64,000 nt of DNA from an uncultured Bacillota bacterium (GCA_949294845.1 CASFJH010000036.1:1-64000), one strand, 5' to 3'; shown: positions 26,771-36,632, counted from the stretch's first letter. Notes: a model not told the origin generated them from the sequence alone. Numbers and translations: made by a program.

Positions 26771-27796
26771 CTAAAGATTTATATTTTTGGAAAAATCGGT
26801 AAGGTTGCGCACCCCGTCCGCTTTTACTACCGCCATATCCTCGATACGCACGCCGCCCACACCGTCTATATAGACGCCCGGCTCGACGGTAATTATCATG
26901 TTTTCGACAAGCGCTTCGTCCGAAAACTTTGAGAGTCTGGGAGCTTCGTGTATTTCCACGCCCACGCCATGCCCGAGAGAATGTCCGAACTGTCCGCCGT
27001 AACCGTGCGCCGTGATATATTCCCTTGCAAGCGAGTCGGCCTCGCGCCCCGTCATACCGGCTCTGATGTATTTAAGCGCGTACTGCTGAGCCTCCAGCAC
27101 GATTGCGTGTACCTTGACAAGCTCCTCGCACGGCTCGGTAAGACAGAAAGTCCTGGTCATATCCGAACAGTATCCGTCAAGCACCGCTCCGGTATCGATC
27201 AGTATCACGTCGCCCTTTTCGAGCTTCTTCGACGACGGCTTATGATGCGGAACAGCCGAATTCGCTCCGAAAGCCACTATCGGATCGAAAGAAGGTTTCG
27301 CTCCGCCGCGCAGATATTCGTATGTGATGAGCGCGGCTATCTCGCGTTCCGTGACGCCCGGTTTTATCTGCTGTATCACCTTCTTCAGGCAAACCTGATT
27401 GAAAATCTGCGATTTGGCTATACGCTCTATTTCATCGTCCGTCTTGACGGCGCGGCGCGCGGCAATGACGGAGCTCGCGGGACATAGGGAATAGCCTTTC
27501 AGCTCGGACTTGAGCCGCGTATAGTCGCCGTAAGAAAGTCTGTCGTCCTCAAAGCCGACAGCCTTGGCCTCTATCTTTGAAAGGCAGTTCCTTATCGTTT
27601 CGTACAGCGCCGGAGCCTCGATAATCTCGACGGTAAAGCCCGGGCAATCCTTTACATATCCGGCATATCTGAAATCGGTAATAAGAAAGCTCTCCCTCTC
27701 GCTCACTATAACGCAACCGAAAGAGGTCTCTTTGCGCGTAAAATAATTTCTGTTATTTTCGTCGAACAATACCAATACGTCTGCCGTTTTACTCAT
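26771..27796 (-). CDS. M24 family Xaa-Pro peptidase
   Basis: A 341-residue pita-bread metallopeptidase, aminopeptidase P or prolidase type. The five metal ligands are visible: two Asp in IDTGAVLDGYCSDMTRTF, His in GHSLGHGVGVEIHEAP, Glu in TVEPGVYI and Glu in GVRIEDM. The N-terminal creatinase-like domain is present but short. The pairing with efp suggests housekeeping peptide turnover. Whether it is PepP or PepQ cannot be settled by eye. Confidence 0.92.
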   Translation of the reverse strand: MSKTADVLVLFDENNRNYFTRKETSFGCVIVSERESFLITDFRYAGYVKDCPGFTVEIIEAPALYETIRNCLSKIEAKAVGFEDDRLSYGDYTRLKSELKGYSLCPASSVIAARRAVKTDDEIERIAKSQIFNQVCLKKVIQQIKPGVTEREIAALITYEYLRGGAKPSFDPIVAFGANSAVPHHKPSSKKLEKGDVILIDTGAVLDGYCSDMTRTFCLTEPCEELVKVHAIVLEAQQYALKYIRAGMTGREADSLAREYITAHGYGGQFGHSLGHGVGVEIHEAPRLSKFSDEALVENMIITVEPGVYIDGVGGVRIEDMAVVKADGVRNLTDFSKNINL

Positions 27797-27816
27797 AGAT
27801 GCTCCCTGTCCGTATA

Positions 27817-27822
27817 ATTATA
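27817..27822 (-). promoter_or_regulatory. extended -10 promoter of the M24 peptidase-efp unit
   Basis: TGGTATAAT on the minus strand, an extended -10 with TATAAT at 27817-27822. An 18-base spacer leads to only a weak -35 (TTTAAC). It lies in the 45-base gap after the endonuclease IV-like gene. Confidence 0.6.
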
Positions 27823-27841
27823 CCACATTCCGTCAAAAAGG

Positions 27842-28699
27842 TTAAACGATTTTATGCATATTTTTCATTAAAACGGCGTCGTCCGACATCGTGCCGTCAG
27901 ACTCGCATATGACGAAAGGCTTAAGCCCGTACTCGTCTATGACCTCGGCAAGAGGCAGATAATCGGGGCCGAAAACGTCGTCTGCAAACGTGAGATGATG
28001 CGATTCGCCGCCGGCGCCGTATGCTATCTTGGAAAAATGAATGTGCATATTGCGCGTTTTTTCCTCGCCAAGCTCGCGCATAGACGCGTCGATTATACGC
28101 TTGTAATCGTCCTTACCCCTTATGCCGCCCATAGTGTAACAATTTATATGGCCGAAATCGAAGCACGGATAAAAAACGTCGCTCAGCTTGCAAAACCGCA
28201 GAACCTCCTCCACACGCCCCACCTGTCTTATCTTACCGAGAGTCTCTATGCATATCTTGCATCTTTCGGCTCCGTCAAGCCTTTCGGCAAGCAGACCGAA
28301 ATTGCGCTCCGCCTCGGCGACGGCGTCCTCCCTCGACGCTTTTCCCTGTGCCGCCGGATGTACGACCACGCGTTCGCCGCCCATTCTCCTGACCGCGTCC
28401 AGCGACTGCAGCACATATCCTATCGATTTTTCGATCATATCTCCGTCGGGATTGGAAAAGTTGGTGTAATACGGGGCATGGGCGCTGACTTCTATGCCGA
28501 ACCTGTCCATTTCAACGCGTATTTTTTCAGCGGTCGGGTCGGACATGGATACTCCGCGGCCGAAGGAGTATTCAAAAGCGTTAAGCCCCAGTCCGGACAG
28601 AAAGGAGCCTTCCTCCCATGTGTGTTTGCGCCCCGAAGCGTAAAACGAATCGGAATTGCCCGACGGCCCTATGCGCAGTATGCCGTTATTGACGCTCAT
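27842..28699 (-). CDS. endonuclease IV (Nfo)-like TIM-barrel protein
   Basis: A 285-residue member of the AP endonuclease 2 / sugar isomerase-like barrel family. Trinuclear-zinc positions of Nfo can be followed: SAHAPYY (His), VVHPAA (His), CIETLGK (Glu), FDFGHIN (Asp, His), MHIHFSK (His) and CES (Glu). Where Nfo has the D-x-H of DRHHSLG, this protein has ESHHLTF, so one Asp ligand is Glu. It may be a true AP endonuclease or a relative. It overlaps ribF by four bases, in the place where rpsO and pnp often follow. Confidence 0.82.
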   Translation of the reverse strand: MSVNNGILRIGPSGNSDSFYASGRKHTWEEGSFLSGLGLNAFEYSFGRGVSMSDPTAEKIRVEMDRFGIEVSAHAPYYTNFSNPDGDMIEKSIGYVLQSLDAVRRMGGERVVVHPAAQGKASREDAVAEAERNFGLLAERLDGAERCKICIETLGKIRQVGRVEEVLRFCKLSDVFYPCFDFGHINCYTMGGIRGKDDYKRIIDASMRELGEEKTRNMHIHFSKIAYGAGGESHHLTFADDVFGPDYLPLAEVIDEYGLKPFVICESDGTMSDDAVLMKNMHKIV

Positions 28700-29583
28700 C
28701 TTAATATGTCCTGCCTGATCTGTTCGCCGAGAGCCTCGGGCGAATCGAATTTTTCTATGCCGCGCAGGTATTGCAGAAATCTGACGGTGGCGATTTTATC
28801 GTAAGCGTCGCCGCGGTAATCTTCCAAAAAGCTTTCCACCGAAACGGACGAATCGTTAAATGTCGGCTTTACGCCGATATTTGTCGCCGATCTGTACTTC
28901 TTGCCGTCGATTTCCGTTTCGGTCTTGTATACGCCGTATTTTATAATATGCTTTGCATGGGAAATGTAAAGATTGACGGTCGGATATCCGAATACGCGGC
29001 CTTCGCCTCTGCCCTTTACCACTTTCGCGCGGAACATATACGGATCGCCGAGCATGAGATTTGCGCGTTCGATATCGCCGGCATTAAGCAATTCTTTTAT
29101 CCCCGTGCTGGACACCCGAACTCCGTCCAGCATTATCTCCGGCACTACTTCCAGTCTGATGCCCTTGGCGTCGCAATACTCCGCAAGATACGCGGTGTCG
29201 CCGTATCCCCCCGCGCCGAAAAGATAGTCGTAGCCGCACACGAATCCGCGAACGTCGAGCGCGCCGGTGAGCATATCGAGAAATTCGCGGCGGTCGGTGT
29301 CCTTAAACGTCTTGTCGAACGGACAGGAAAACAGGTAATCTATACCCAGTCCCGACATGATATACGCCCTTTCCGGATATATGTATATCAGCTTGGACAG
29401 AGTATTGAACTGCTTGTAGGCGTTGTTTGAAAAAGTAAATACGCACGAAGCGACTCCGTCCGCGGCGGCAAGCTCGCGCACGCGGTTTATGATCTTTCTG
29501 TGTCCGTAGTGAACGCTGTCGAAAAATCCCAGCGCCATATATACCGGTCTGTCGGTTACTGTCTGAAAGTCGATTTCGTACAT
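28696..29583 (-). CDS. ribF: bifunctional riboflavin kinase / FMN adenylyltransferase
   Basis: A 295-residue enzyme that makes FMN and then FAD. The adenylyltransferase domain (about 10-180) has GFFDSVHYGHRKII, with HYGH at 25-28 the nucleotide-binding HxGH motif. The kinase domain starts near KGRGEGRVFGYPTVNL and ends with SFLEDYRGDAYDK. It sits in the standard place after truB. Confidence 0.95.
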   Translation of the reverse strand: MYEIDFQTVTDRPVYMALGFFDSVHYGHRKIINRVRELAAADGVASCVFTFSNNAYKQFNTLSKLIYIYPERAYIMSGLGIDYLFSCPFDKTFKDTDRREFLDMLTGALDVRGFVCGYDYLFGAGGYGDTAYLAEYCDAKGIRLEVVPEIMLDGVRVSSTGIKELLNAGDIERANLMLGDPYMFRAKVVKGRGEGRVFGYPTVNLYISHAKHIIKYGVYKTETEIDGKKYRSATNIGVKPTFNDSSVSVESFLEDYRGDAYDKIATVRFLQYLRGIEKFDSPEALGEQIRQDILR

Positions 29584-29589
29584 ACCTTT

Positions 29590-30435
29590 TCACCTCAGTA
29601 ATGTCTTGATGCGCGTTATTCCGCCTTCGGTCGACGCCAGTCCGAACAGCTCGCCGCGGCAGTACAGCACGCTAGTACCTTCGGGCGCTCCGACGTCGGT
29701 TCTGACGCCGTTGACCAGCTTTTTGAAAAAGCTTTCGTCGGCGTCGAATCGCGGCCGGTCGGCGAGCGCCGTCTCAGGCGGCACAAGCGCGGCTTCTCCC
29801 AGTCGTTCCAACTTCCCTACGGTAACCGCGTCCTCGACGGCGAACGCTCCGCACCTGACGCGCTTTATCGCCGTCATTACGGCGACCGTGCCAAGCGAAT
29901 GAGCCGTATCTCTGCATATGCTGCGTATATAGGTACCTGCAGAGCAGTGTATCCGAACTCTGAGAGCAGGCGGCTCATAATTCAGCGCTTCGGCAGAATA
30001 TACCGTTACTTTTTTAGGCGGAAGCGCGACGTCTATGCCTTTACGGGCGAGCGCATAGGCTCTCACGCCTCCCACGCTTTTGGCGCTGTACTGCGGCGGA
30101 ATCTGATCGAAATCGCCCCGTATACGCGAAAGAGCTTTTACGACGGCCTCACCGTCGGGGACGGCTCCTCCCGAAACCGTTACGGCGCCTTCGCCGTCAA
30201 GCGTATCGGTCTCGTACCCGAATGTGAACTCCGCCTCGTAAACCTTGTCTTTGGAGAGGAAAAAATCGAACAGTCTCGTGCATTTGCCCACTCCGATCAG
30301 CAGCACGCCCTCGCCCTGTGGGTCCAGAGTGCCGAAATGTCCTACGGCGCGAGTGCCGAGGATCCGCCTTACGGCATTTACGCAGTCGTGGCTGGTCACG
30401 CCTTTTGCCTTATACAGATTGATAATCCCGTTCAT
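29590..30435 (-). CDS. truB: tRNA pseudouridine(55) synthase
   Basis: A 281-residue TruB that makes the conserved pseudouridine in the T loop. The catalytic Asp is D38 in GHFGTLDPQGEGVL. YSAKSVGGVRAYALARKG and CSAGTYIRSICRDTA are further family motifs. It lies three bases after nrnA in the infB operon. Confidence 0.95.
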   Translation of the reverse strand: MNGIINLYKAKGVTSHDCVNAVRRILGTRAVGHFGTLDPQGEGVLLIGVGKCTRLFDFFLSKDKVYEAEFTFGYETDTLDGEGAVTVSGGAVPDGEAVVKALSRIRGDFDQIPPQYSAKSVGGVRAYALARKGIDVALPPKKVTVYSAEALNYEPPALRVRIHCSAGTYIRSICRDTAHSLGTVAVMTAIKRVRCGAFAVEDAVTVGKLERLGEAALVPPETALADRPRFDADESFFKKLVNGVRTDVGAPEGTSVLYCRGELFGLASTEGGITRIKTLLR

Positions 30436-30438
30436 TCC

Positions 30439-31371
30439 CTAGATGCGCACCGATCGCAGCAGTTTTTCGATAACGTCCTCGTAATAGCCGCTCAGCATAC
30501 AGCCTGCCGCGACCGTATGGCCGCCGCCGCCGAACATGGCCGCAGCTCTCGAAACGTCGTAGCCTTTGGATCTGAAGCTGACTTTGTACTGCGGACGGGT
30601 CTGTTCGGTAACGCATATCGCTATACGGGTATCGGCCATATCCATAGCCAGATCGATAAGCCCTTCGGTGTCGTCGACGGTGCAGCCCGTTTCGGAAAGA
30701 TCCTGCTGCGTTATCGTTACGACGCAGATACCGTCGTCGTAAAATCGCATCGACTGTATTGCGCGCCCCATAAGCGCCGTCTTCTCGCGCGTCTTGCTGC
30801 GGTACAGACTGTTGGTTATCTTATTCGGATCCACGCCGTATCTTTCGACCAGTTCCGCAGCGGTGTAGAGCACTTCGGCGGTCGTGTTGGAATGCATGAA
30901 ATTACCGGTGTCTGTCGACAGTCCGGCGTAAAGGCATACCGCGGCCTGCGCCGACATCATTCCGCTGTCGCGGACGAGCTTGTACAGAATCTGGCAGGTG
31001 CTTGACGCATCCACGCGCACCACGTTTACTTTGGCGAAGCCGTTGTTTGTCTTATGATGGTCGATATTGACCGAAGAGGCGCAGCTCCTGATATATCCGG
31101 AATACCGCCCCATTCTCGTGACGTCGCCGCAGTCGACGGCTATGCAGAGGCCGTATCTGCTTTTACGGGAAGCGTTAACGCATTCGCTGTGCGGCAGAAA
31201 CCGGTACGCGGCAGGCATTTCGCCGTCCACAAGGACGTCGCACGGCACGTCCAGCCTCAACGCGATATCCTTTAATGCGAGCGCCGCACCCAGAGCGTCG
31301 CAATCCGGTCTGATATGGCATACGACCACGGCGCTGCCGGCAGAGCTTAAAATCTTTATCAGATCAATCAT
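30439..31371 (-). CDS. nrnA: DHH/DHHA1 oligoribonuclease / pAp phosphatase NrnA
   Basis: A 310-residue phosphoesterase that degrades short RNA and dephosphorylates pAp. The metal-site motifs are HIRPDCDALG (H19, D23, D25), VDCGD and NIDHHKTN (DHH at 104-106). The C-terminal DHHA1 domain has GGGGHTVAAGC. Its ATG overlaps rbfA by eight bases, and truB follows. Confidence 0.93.
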   Translation of the reverse strand: MIDLIKILSSAGSAVVVCHIRPDCDALGAALALKDIALRLDVPCDVLVDGEMPAAYRFLPHSECVNASRKSRYGLCIAVDCGDVTRMGRYSGYIRSCASSVNIDHHKTNNGFAKVNVVRVDASSTCQILYKLVRDSGMMSAQAAVCLYAGLSTDTGNFMHSNTTAEVLYTAAELVERYGVDPNKITNSLYRSKTREKTALMGRAIQSMRFYDDGICVVTITQQDLSETGCTVDDTEGLIDLAMDMADTRIAICVTEQTRPQYKVSFRSKGYDVSRAAAMFGGGGHTVAAGCMLSGYYEDVIEKLLRSVRI

Positions 31372-31711
31372 TTTTCAGCCCTTCGAGTATGGCGTTGATC
31401 TTCTCGCTGTACGCCTGAGAGGTATCGCGTATAAACGTCAGCTGAGGAACTACCCTGAGCTCCTTGAAATCGACGCTCAGCTCATGCCTTATAAATCCCG
31501 CGCAGCTCGTAAGCGCGTTGAAGGTGATCTCGCATCTGTGCTCGTCGCCGTATATGCTGACATATACTTTAGCCGTTTTGAGATCCTTTGCCGTATCAAC
31601 GCGCAAAACGCTGACCATTTCGGTTATATGCGGATTCTTTACGCGGTTGGCAATGATATCGGCAATACTTTTCTGTATTTCGCTATTTATTCTGTCAAGT
31701 CTGTGGTTCAT
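31364..31711 (-). CDS. rbfA: ribosome-binding factor A
   Basis: A 115-residue KH-like protein needed for 16S rRNA maturation and 30S assembly. RLDRINSEIQKSIADIIANR opens the protein as in all RbfA, and AGFIRHELSVDFKELRVVPQLTF is the KH core in broken form. The ATG has GGGAGA nine bases upstream. A 71-base gap separates it from infB, and no signal was seen there. Confidence 0.94.
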   Translation of the reverse strand: MNHRLDRINSEIQKSIADIIANRVKNPHITEMVSVLRVDTAKDLKTAKVYVSIYGDEHRCEITFNALTSCAGFIRHELSVDFKELRVVPQLTFIRDTSQAYSEKINAILEGLKND

Positions 31712-31782
31712 AATAAAGTATCTCCCGATCGATGAATTTACAAGCCGAAACCCCGGTGTGACGTCCGTAACCTATCCGACTC

Positions 31783-34350
31783 TTACTTTATTTCCTCTAA
31801 AACATAACATTCGATCTCGTCGTTCTCGCAAAGATCGGAGAAATCTCCGAGATTTATACCGCATTCGAAGCCGGCGGCAATTTCCTTGACGTCGTCCTTG
31901 AAATGTTTGACCGAAACTATGGTTCCCTCGGCTATCTTGTCGCTGCCGCGGAACAGGCGGTACTTGGCGCCTCTTATTATCTTGCCGTTCGTCACATAGC
32001 TGCCCGCAATGGCGCCCGCCTTGGACGTACGGAACACGCTGCGTATCTGCGCGCGGCCGACGATCTTCTCTTCGTACCGCGGCTCGAGCAGCCCCTTCAT
32101 GGCCTTCTCGATGTCCTCGATAGCCTCGTAAATTATGCGGTACAGGCGCACGGTAATTCCGCTCGACTCGGCAAGCGCCTTGCTCTCGGCGTCGGGGCGC
32201 ACGTTGAAGCCCACGACCATTGCGTGCGAAACTTCGGCTATCATCATATCCGAACGGTTTATCGCGCCCACTCCGGCATGGATAACGGTAACTTTAACCT
32301 CGTCGTTCGAAAGGTTGACAAGAGAATTCCTCAGCGCCTCGACCGAACCCTGAACGTCGGCTTTGAGCACAACGTTGAACTCTTTTATCTTGGATTCGCG
32401 TATCTTATTGAATACGTCGTCGATAGTGACCTTCTGTCCCTCGTCGATCTTTTCGGTCTGTATCTTTGCCTGACGTTCGGCTATTACCTGACGTCCGGTC
32501 TTTTCGTCCTCAACGGCAAACACTGCGTCGCCCGCCGACGGAACCTCGTCGAATCCCAGCACCGACACTGGCGTGGAAGGGCCTGCTTCCTTTATATTTC
32601 TGCCCTTGTCGTCCACCATAGCGCGCACGCGGCCGCCCGAAACGCCGGACACCACGAAATCGCCCACTCTGAGCGTGCCGTTCTGCACTATGATATTCGC
32701 AACGGGGCCTTTGCCCTTGTCCAGCTTGGCCTCTATTATGGTTCCCTTGGCCTTGCGGTTGGGATTGGCCTTATATCCGTTGTATTCGGCAAGGAACAGT
32801 ATGGTTTCAAGCAGTTTATCCACGCCTTCGCCCGTCTTTGCGGATACCGGCACCATCATGGTGTCGCCGCCCCATTCGTCGGGAACAAGCCCGTACTCGG
32901 TCAGCGACTGCTTGATTTTCTCGGGGTTGGCGCCCGGTTTGTCTATCTTGTTTATTGCAACGATGACGGGAACGTGCGCGGCCTTGGCGTGGTTTATCGC
33001 CTCTATGGTCTGCGGCTTGACTCCGTCGTCGACGGCGACGATAAGCACTGCTATATCGGTGACCTGCGCTCCTCTCGCGCGCATCTGCGTGAACGCTTCG
33101 TGTCCGGGAGTGTCGAGGAACGTGATTTTTTCGCCCTTTACGGTTACGGAATAAGCGCCTATATGCTGGGTTATTCCGCCCGCCTCGCCTCCGGCTACGT
33201 TGGTGCTGCGTATAAAGTCGAGCAGCGAGGTTTTGCCGTGGTCGACGTGTCCCATGACGGTGATAACGGGAGGACGTTTGACGAGATCCTTTTCGTCGTC
33301 CGCCTCGTCGTATTCGGCCTCGAGCCGCTCTTCCATCGACTTGTCGAGCTTAAGCTCCAGCTTTACACCCAGCTCGTTTGCGACCAGTTCCATGGTGGGG
33401 AAATCCACTACGCTGTTTATATTGGTCACGATACCGAGTATCATAAGCTGTTTTATGATTTCCTGAGCGGTCTTGCCTATCTTCTCGCTGAGTATTTTGA
33501 CCGTGAGGTTTTCAGTCGTGATGACCGCTTTCTCTATTTTAACCGGAGTAAACACTACCGGCTCCTTGGCGCGCTTGTTCTTAAGCTTACGGGTTCCCAT
33601 GCGCTCTTCGTCAAGATCCTGCGGAATAAATCCTTTGCGAATGAGCGTGCGCTTGTTCATAGTCTTTTTGTCTTCAGACTTTGTATGCTCCTTGCGCTTG
33701 CCGTCAAACCCTTTGCGGTCTTTGGAAGGCGCGGGCAAATCGATCTTAGGCAGAGGTCTCGCCGCAGAAGCTGCCGGACGGGGTCCCAGCGGCTTGGCGG
33801 TCTTTCCCGGAACGCGCGCCGGCCCTTTCGCGTCGTGCAAAGGCCGCGAAACTACAGGAGGCGGCGTAATGCGTCCCTTTATATAACTGGGCATCGCGTT
33901 ATGATCGGTCGAAACAAACGACCTTGTACGCGTAACCACGTCGCTTTTCGTGACCGTCGTTTTAGCTTTCTTTTCGGCGTCGGACGACGCGGGTCTCTGA
34001 ACTTTCGGTTCAGCGGCAACGACAGACTCCGCCGCCTTTTCGGGCGCGGCGACAGGTTCAGCCGACTTTTCGGACGGCGCAGCCTTTTCGGCTTCTTTTA
34101 CCGGTTCGTCTGCGGCGGACGGCGCAGCCTTTTCGGCTTTCGCCTCCGCTCTGGCGCGAGCCTCCTCTTCCGCCTTCAGTTTTTCCTGTCTTCTGCGTTC
34201 GCGCTCTCGGACCCGTCCCAAAAGAGACTCCACTTCGGCCTTAAGCTTCCGTATATTTCCGGACAAAACGGAAATCTTGCCGCCCGCCGCATTTTCTGCG
34301 TTGAGCTGCTTGATTTTGTTTTCTTTTTCGCCAGATTCGTTCATTGACAA
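31783..34350 (-). CDS. infB: translation initiation factor IF-2
   Basis: An 855-residue GTPase that brings initiator tRNA to the 30S subunit. The first 270 residues are an Ala/Glu/Pro/Lys-rich disordered tail that includes an exact 24-base DNA repeat. Then come the IF2_N helix region and the G domain, with GHVDHGKT (G1), DTPGHEAF (G3) and NKID (G4), and domains II-IV. The start is probably TTG at 34350, ten bases after GGAGG; an ATG at 34344 is six bases further. Confidence 0.96.
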   Translation of the reverse strand: MSMNESGEKENKIKQLNAENAAGGKISVLSGNIRKLKAEVESLLGRVRERERRRQEKLKAEEEARARAEAKAEKAAPSAADEPVKEAEKAAPSEKSAEPVAAPEKAAESVVAAEPKVQRPASSDAEKKAKTTVTKSDVVTRTRSFVSTDHNAMPSYIKGRITPPPVVSRPLHDAKGPARVPGKTAKPLGPRPAASAARPLPKIDLPAPSKDRKGFDGKRKEHTKSEDKKTMNKRTLIRKGFIPQDLDEERMGTRKLKNKRAKEPVVFTPVKIEKAVITTENLTVKILSEKIGKTAQEIIKQLMILGIVTNINSVVDFPTMELVANELGVKLELKLDKSMEERLEAEYDEADDEKDLVKRPPVITVMGHVDHGKTSLLDFIRSTNVAGGEAGGITQHIGAYSVTVKGEKITFLDTPGHEAFTQMRARGAQVTDIAVLIVAVDDGVKPQTIEAINHAKAAHVPVIVAINKIDKPGANPEKIKQSLTEYGLVPDEWGGDTMMVPVSAKTGEGVDKLLETILFLAEYNGYKANPNRKAKGTIIEAKLDKGKGPVANIIVQNGTLRVGDFVVSGVSGGRVRAMVDDKGRNIKEAGPSTPVSVLGFDEVPSAGDAVFAVEDEKTGRQVIAERQAKIQTEKIDEGQKVTIDDVFNKIRESKIKEFNVVLKADVQGSVEALRNSLVNLSNDEVKVTVIHAGVGAINRSDMMIAEVSHAMVVGFNVRPDAESKALAESSGITVRLYRIIYEAIEDIEKAMKGLLEPRYEEKIVGRAQIRSVFRTSKAGAIAGSYVTNGKIIRGAKYRLFRGSDKIAEGTIVSVKHFKDDVKEIAAGFECGINLGDFSDLCENDEIECYVLEEIK

Positions 34351-34352
34351 AA

Positions 34353-34676
34353 CTATTTTACCTCCGCAGGTTCTATCACAAATTTTTCGTTAAGATTGCC
34401 GAGTATCGCTTCGGCCATCTGTCTGTCCGCGACGCCTATCGCCTTGCAGTTGACTCTGTGCGTGATTTCCGAGAGATCGTCCGCGCACCGTATTACGGCG
34501 GCGCCCTTGGCGGCTGCGGCAGCTTTCAGCTTGAACGCCGATCCCTCTGCAAGGTCCGCCGCGTACAGCACCGCGTATACTTTTGATCCGGAGCGGCAGA
34601 TCATATCCACGCCGTAAACCGCTTTGCCCGCCCTCATGGCAAATCCCAGCATCGACGCGATTTTGTCGGGCGTCAT
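34353..34676 (-). CDS. L7Ae-family ribosomal protein (YlxQ-like)
   Basis: A 107-residue L7Ae/L30e-fold RNA-binding protein. It has IASMLGFAMRAGKAVYGVD and AVLYAADLAEGSAFKLKAAA, the latter carrying the family kink-turn binding helix. YlxQ binds RNA, but its role is not settled. It lies between ylxR and infB, and overlaps ylxR by four bases. Its end supplies the GGAGG for infB. Confidence 0.9.
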   Translation of the reverse strand: MTPDKIASMLGFAMRAGKAVYGVDMICRSGSKVYAVLYAADLAEGSAFKLKAAAAAKGAAVIRCADDLSEITHRVNCKAIGVADRQMAEAILGNLNEKFVIEPAEVK

Positions 34677-34939
34677 GATTGTCTGTCAAACTCCTCTTTC
34701 AGTTTATCGTAAACTTCGGCCGGAATTTCGCATTTGAAAGCGCGGTTGAGCTGTTTGGCTTTCAAGCACTTGTCAAGACATTCTTTCTTCCTGCACAAAT
34801 ACGCGCCGCGTCCGTTCTTCTTGCCGGTGAAATCCAGCGTGAACGTGCCGTCGGTCAGGCGCACGACGCGGATAAGCTCCTTTTTGGGGAACATACCTCG
34901 GCAGCCGATACACATTCTTTCGGGAGTTTTCTTCTCCAT
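34673..34939 (-). CDS. rnpM: YlxR/RnpM family RNA-binding protein
   Basis: An 88-residue protein with the diagnostic PERMCIGCRGMFPKKELIR and GRGAYLCRKKECLDKC. The family was recently described as a modulator of RNase P (RnpM) and as nucleoid-linked. Cysteines at CIGC and C..C may hold structure. It is encoded between nusA and ylxQ, the invariable Firmicute order. Confidence 0.92.
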   Translation of the reverse strand: MEKKTPERMCIGCRGMFPKKELIRVVRLTDGTFTLDFTGKKNGRGAYLCRKKECLDKCLKAKQLNRAFKCEIPAEVYDKLKEEFDRQS

Positions 34940-34944
34940 GTCGG

Positions 34945-36072
34945 CTACTCCAGATCGCCGAGATCCTCGTCGAACAGGCTGTCGTCGGCAGCTGCCGGAA
35001 CAGGTTCTTCTTCAACAGCCTCCTCAACGTCCGACTTGACGAGCGATGAATACGGTTTAACGTCTATTTTCCAGCCGGTCAGCCGCGCCGCCAAGCGTGC
35101 GTTCTGCCCTTCGCGCCCTATCGCCAGAGACAGCATATCGTCCGTAACGACCACTTTGGCGGTCTTTTCGGCGTCGTTCACCTGCACCATAATGACCTTT
35201 GCCGGACTGAGCGCGCGCGCGATGAATTCCAGCGTGTCCGCGCACCAGGGGATTATGTCTATCTTCTCTCCGCCGAGCTCGGATACTATCGCGTTGACGC
35301 GCATACCGCGGTTGCCTACGCACGCGCCAACGGGATCGATATTCGACTCCTCGGTATATACAGCCATCTTCGTGCGGTAACCCGGTTCGCGCACGATCTC
35401 CTTTATAACGACCAGTCCGCTCGCAATCTCGGGAACCTCTATCTCAAACAGACGTTTGACGAACCCCGGAACGGTACGCGACACCATTATCTGCGGACCG
35501 CGCACTCCGTCCTTTATCTTCTTGACATAGACCTTAACCTTGTCGCCCACGTTGAATCTGTCCGAAGGCATCTGATCCTGCGGCAGCATGACCGCCTCCA
35601 GCTTGTTGATCTCGACATATACGTTCTTGCCCTCGAGGCGGCGCACAACGCCGGTGACGAGCTCGTCCTCCTTCTGGGACAGCTCGCTGTAGGCTATCTC
35701 GCCCTCCACCTCGCGCAGCTTCTGCATGATTACCTGCTTCGCTGTCTGCGCGGCGATGCGTCCGAACTCCTTGGACGATATCTCTTCGGCAACGATGTCG
35801 CCTACTTTATACTTCTTATCTATATATCTGGCGTCCTCAAGGCTTATCTCGGTGTCCTTGTCCTCGACCTGCTCGACAACTTTCTGATAGGCGATGACCT
35901 TTATGAGGTTGCGGTCGGGGTTGAGCTTGACTTCCACGGCCTTGGCGGTGCCGGTATGCTTTTTATACGCGATCGCGAGCGCGGTCTGAAGCGCGTCTAT
36001 AAAAATTTCTTTCTTGATGCGTTTTTCTTTTTCCAGTTCGTCCAGCGCCTGAAAAAAATCCTTGTTGATCAT
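34945..36072 (-). CDS. nusA: transcription termination/antitermination protein NusA
   Basis: A 375-residue NusA with an N-terminal RNA polymerase-binding domain (about 1-125), an S1 domain (about 130-200) and two KH domains (about 210-350; VGACVGNRGMRV and LAIGREGQNARLA). The C-terminal acidic repeats of proteobacterial NusA are absent, replaced by a short acidic tail. It lies 24 bases after rimP with AGGAGG-like sequence before ATG. Confidence 0.96.
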   Translation of the reverse strand: MINKDFFQALDELEKEKRIKKEIFIDALQTALAIAYKKHTGTAKAVEVKLNPDRNLIKVIAYQKVVEQVEDKDTEISLEDARYIDKKYKVGDIVAEEISSKEFGRIAAQTAKQVIMQKLREVEGEIAYSELSQKEDELVTGVVRRLEGKNVYVEINKLEAVMLPQDQMPSDRFNVGDKVKVYVKKIKDGVRGPQIMVSRTVPGFVKRLFEIEVPEIASGLVVIKEIVREPGYRTKMAVYTEESNIDPVGACVGNRGMRVNAIVSELGGEKIDIIPWCADTLEFIARALSPAKVIMVQVNDAEKTAKVVVTDDMLSLAIGREGQNARLAARLTGWKIDVKPYSSLVKSDVEEAVEEEPVPAAADDSLFDEDLGDLE

Positions 36073-36096
36073 GATTTCCTTTTTTCCTCCTGAAAC

Positions 36097-36555
36097 TTAA
36101 CTAAAATGAACGCTCGGACGCGCCAGAGCGATACGGTTTGTCTCAAACGACACGTCTGTGCCGTCTATCTCGAGCACCACGACGTTTTCCGTCCTGCTTT
36201 TAAGAATACCTTCGTAATACTTCTTGCCTTTTATCGGAGCGTAAAGCTTGATTTCCACTTCCCGCCCGTAATTGCGCTCGAAATCGCGCTGCGTTTTGAA
36301 CGGTCTGTCCAGCCCCGGCGACGACACGTTGAGAATGTAAGGTCCGTCGACCGGATCGAGCTCGTCGATAATGGGATTTATCGTGTTATGCACCAGCTCG
36401 CAGTCGTTAAGCGTTACTCCGCGCGGAATGTCGATATATATCGTCAGATTCATTCCGTCCGGCTTTTTGACGTATTCCACGGCGACTATCTCGAACCCGC
36501 ATTTCTCCACCGGCTCCCTTATTGCGTCGTAAGTTTCCTGCTCTACCTTGTTCAA
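36097..36555 (-). CDS. rimP: ribosome maturation factor RimP
   Basis: A 152-residue protein needed for 30S maturation. It has the RimP pattern FEIVAVEYVKKPDGMNLTIYID, followed by GVTLNDCELVHNTI and YILNVSSPGLDRPF. The frame is open further upstream, but the leader hairpins and promoter lie there. TTG at 36555, seven bases after GAGAGGG, gives the usual family length. It is the first gene of the rimP-nusA-infB operon. Confidence 0.92.
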   Translation of the reverse strand: MNKVEQETYDAIREPVEKCGFEIVAVEYVKKPDGMNLTIYIDIPRGVTLNDCELVHNTINPIIDELDPVDGPYILNVSSPGLDRPFKTQRDFERNYGREVEIKLYAPIKGKKYYEGILKSRTENVVVLEIDGTDVSFETNRIALARPSVHFS

Positions 36556-36562
36556 AGCCAAA

Positions 36563-36609
36563 CCCTCTCTAACAGCAGTTGAGAGCGGGTCGTTGCAACC
36601 CACTCTCAA
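36563..36609 (-). promoter_or_regulatory. rimP leader with two competing hairpins
   Basis: On the minus-strand RNA, TTGAGAG and CTCTCAA (36579-36609, with an inner GGGT/ACCC stem) form one hairpin. The same CTCTCAAC can instead pair with GTTAGAGAG (36565-36585), which contains most of the GAGAGGG ribosome binding site of rimP. The two structures exclude each other. No U tract follows, so control of translation rather than of termination is suggested. This is inference from base pairing. Confidence 0.6.
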
Positions 36610-36632
36610 GCACCATAGTATTCAGTATTGAT

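Noticed and set aside
31903-34347. Uninterrupted 814-codon plus-strand reading frame opposite infB
   Set aside because: It is an exact antisense shadow of IF-2. GC-rich third positions keep the opposite frame open; it has no domain, no ribosome binding site and a Tyr/His/Arg-rich composition typical of reversed coding.
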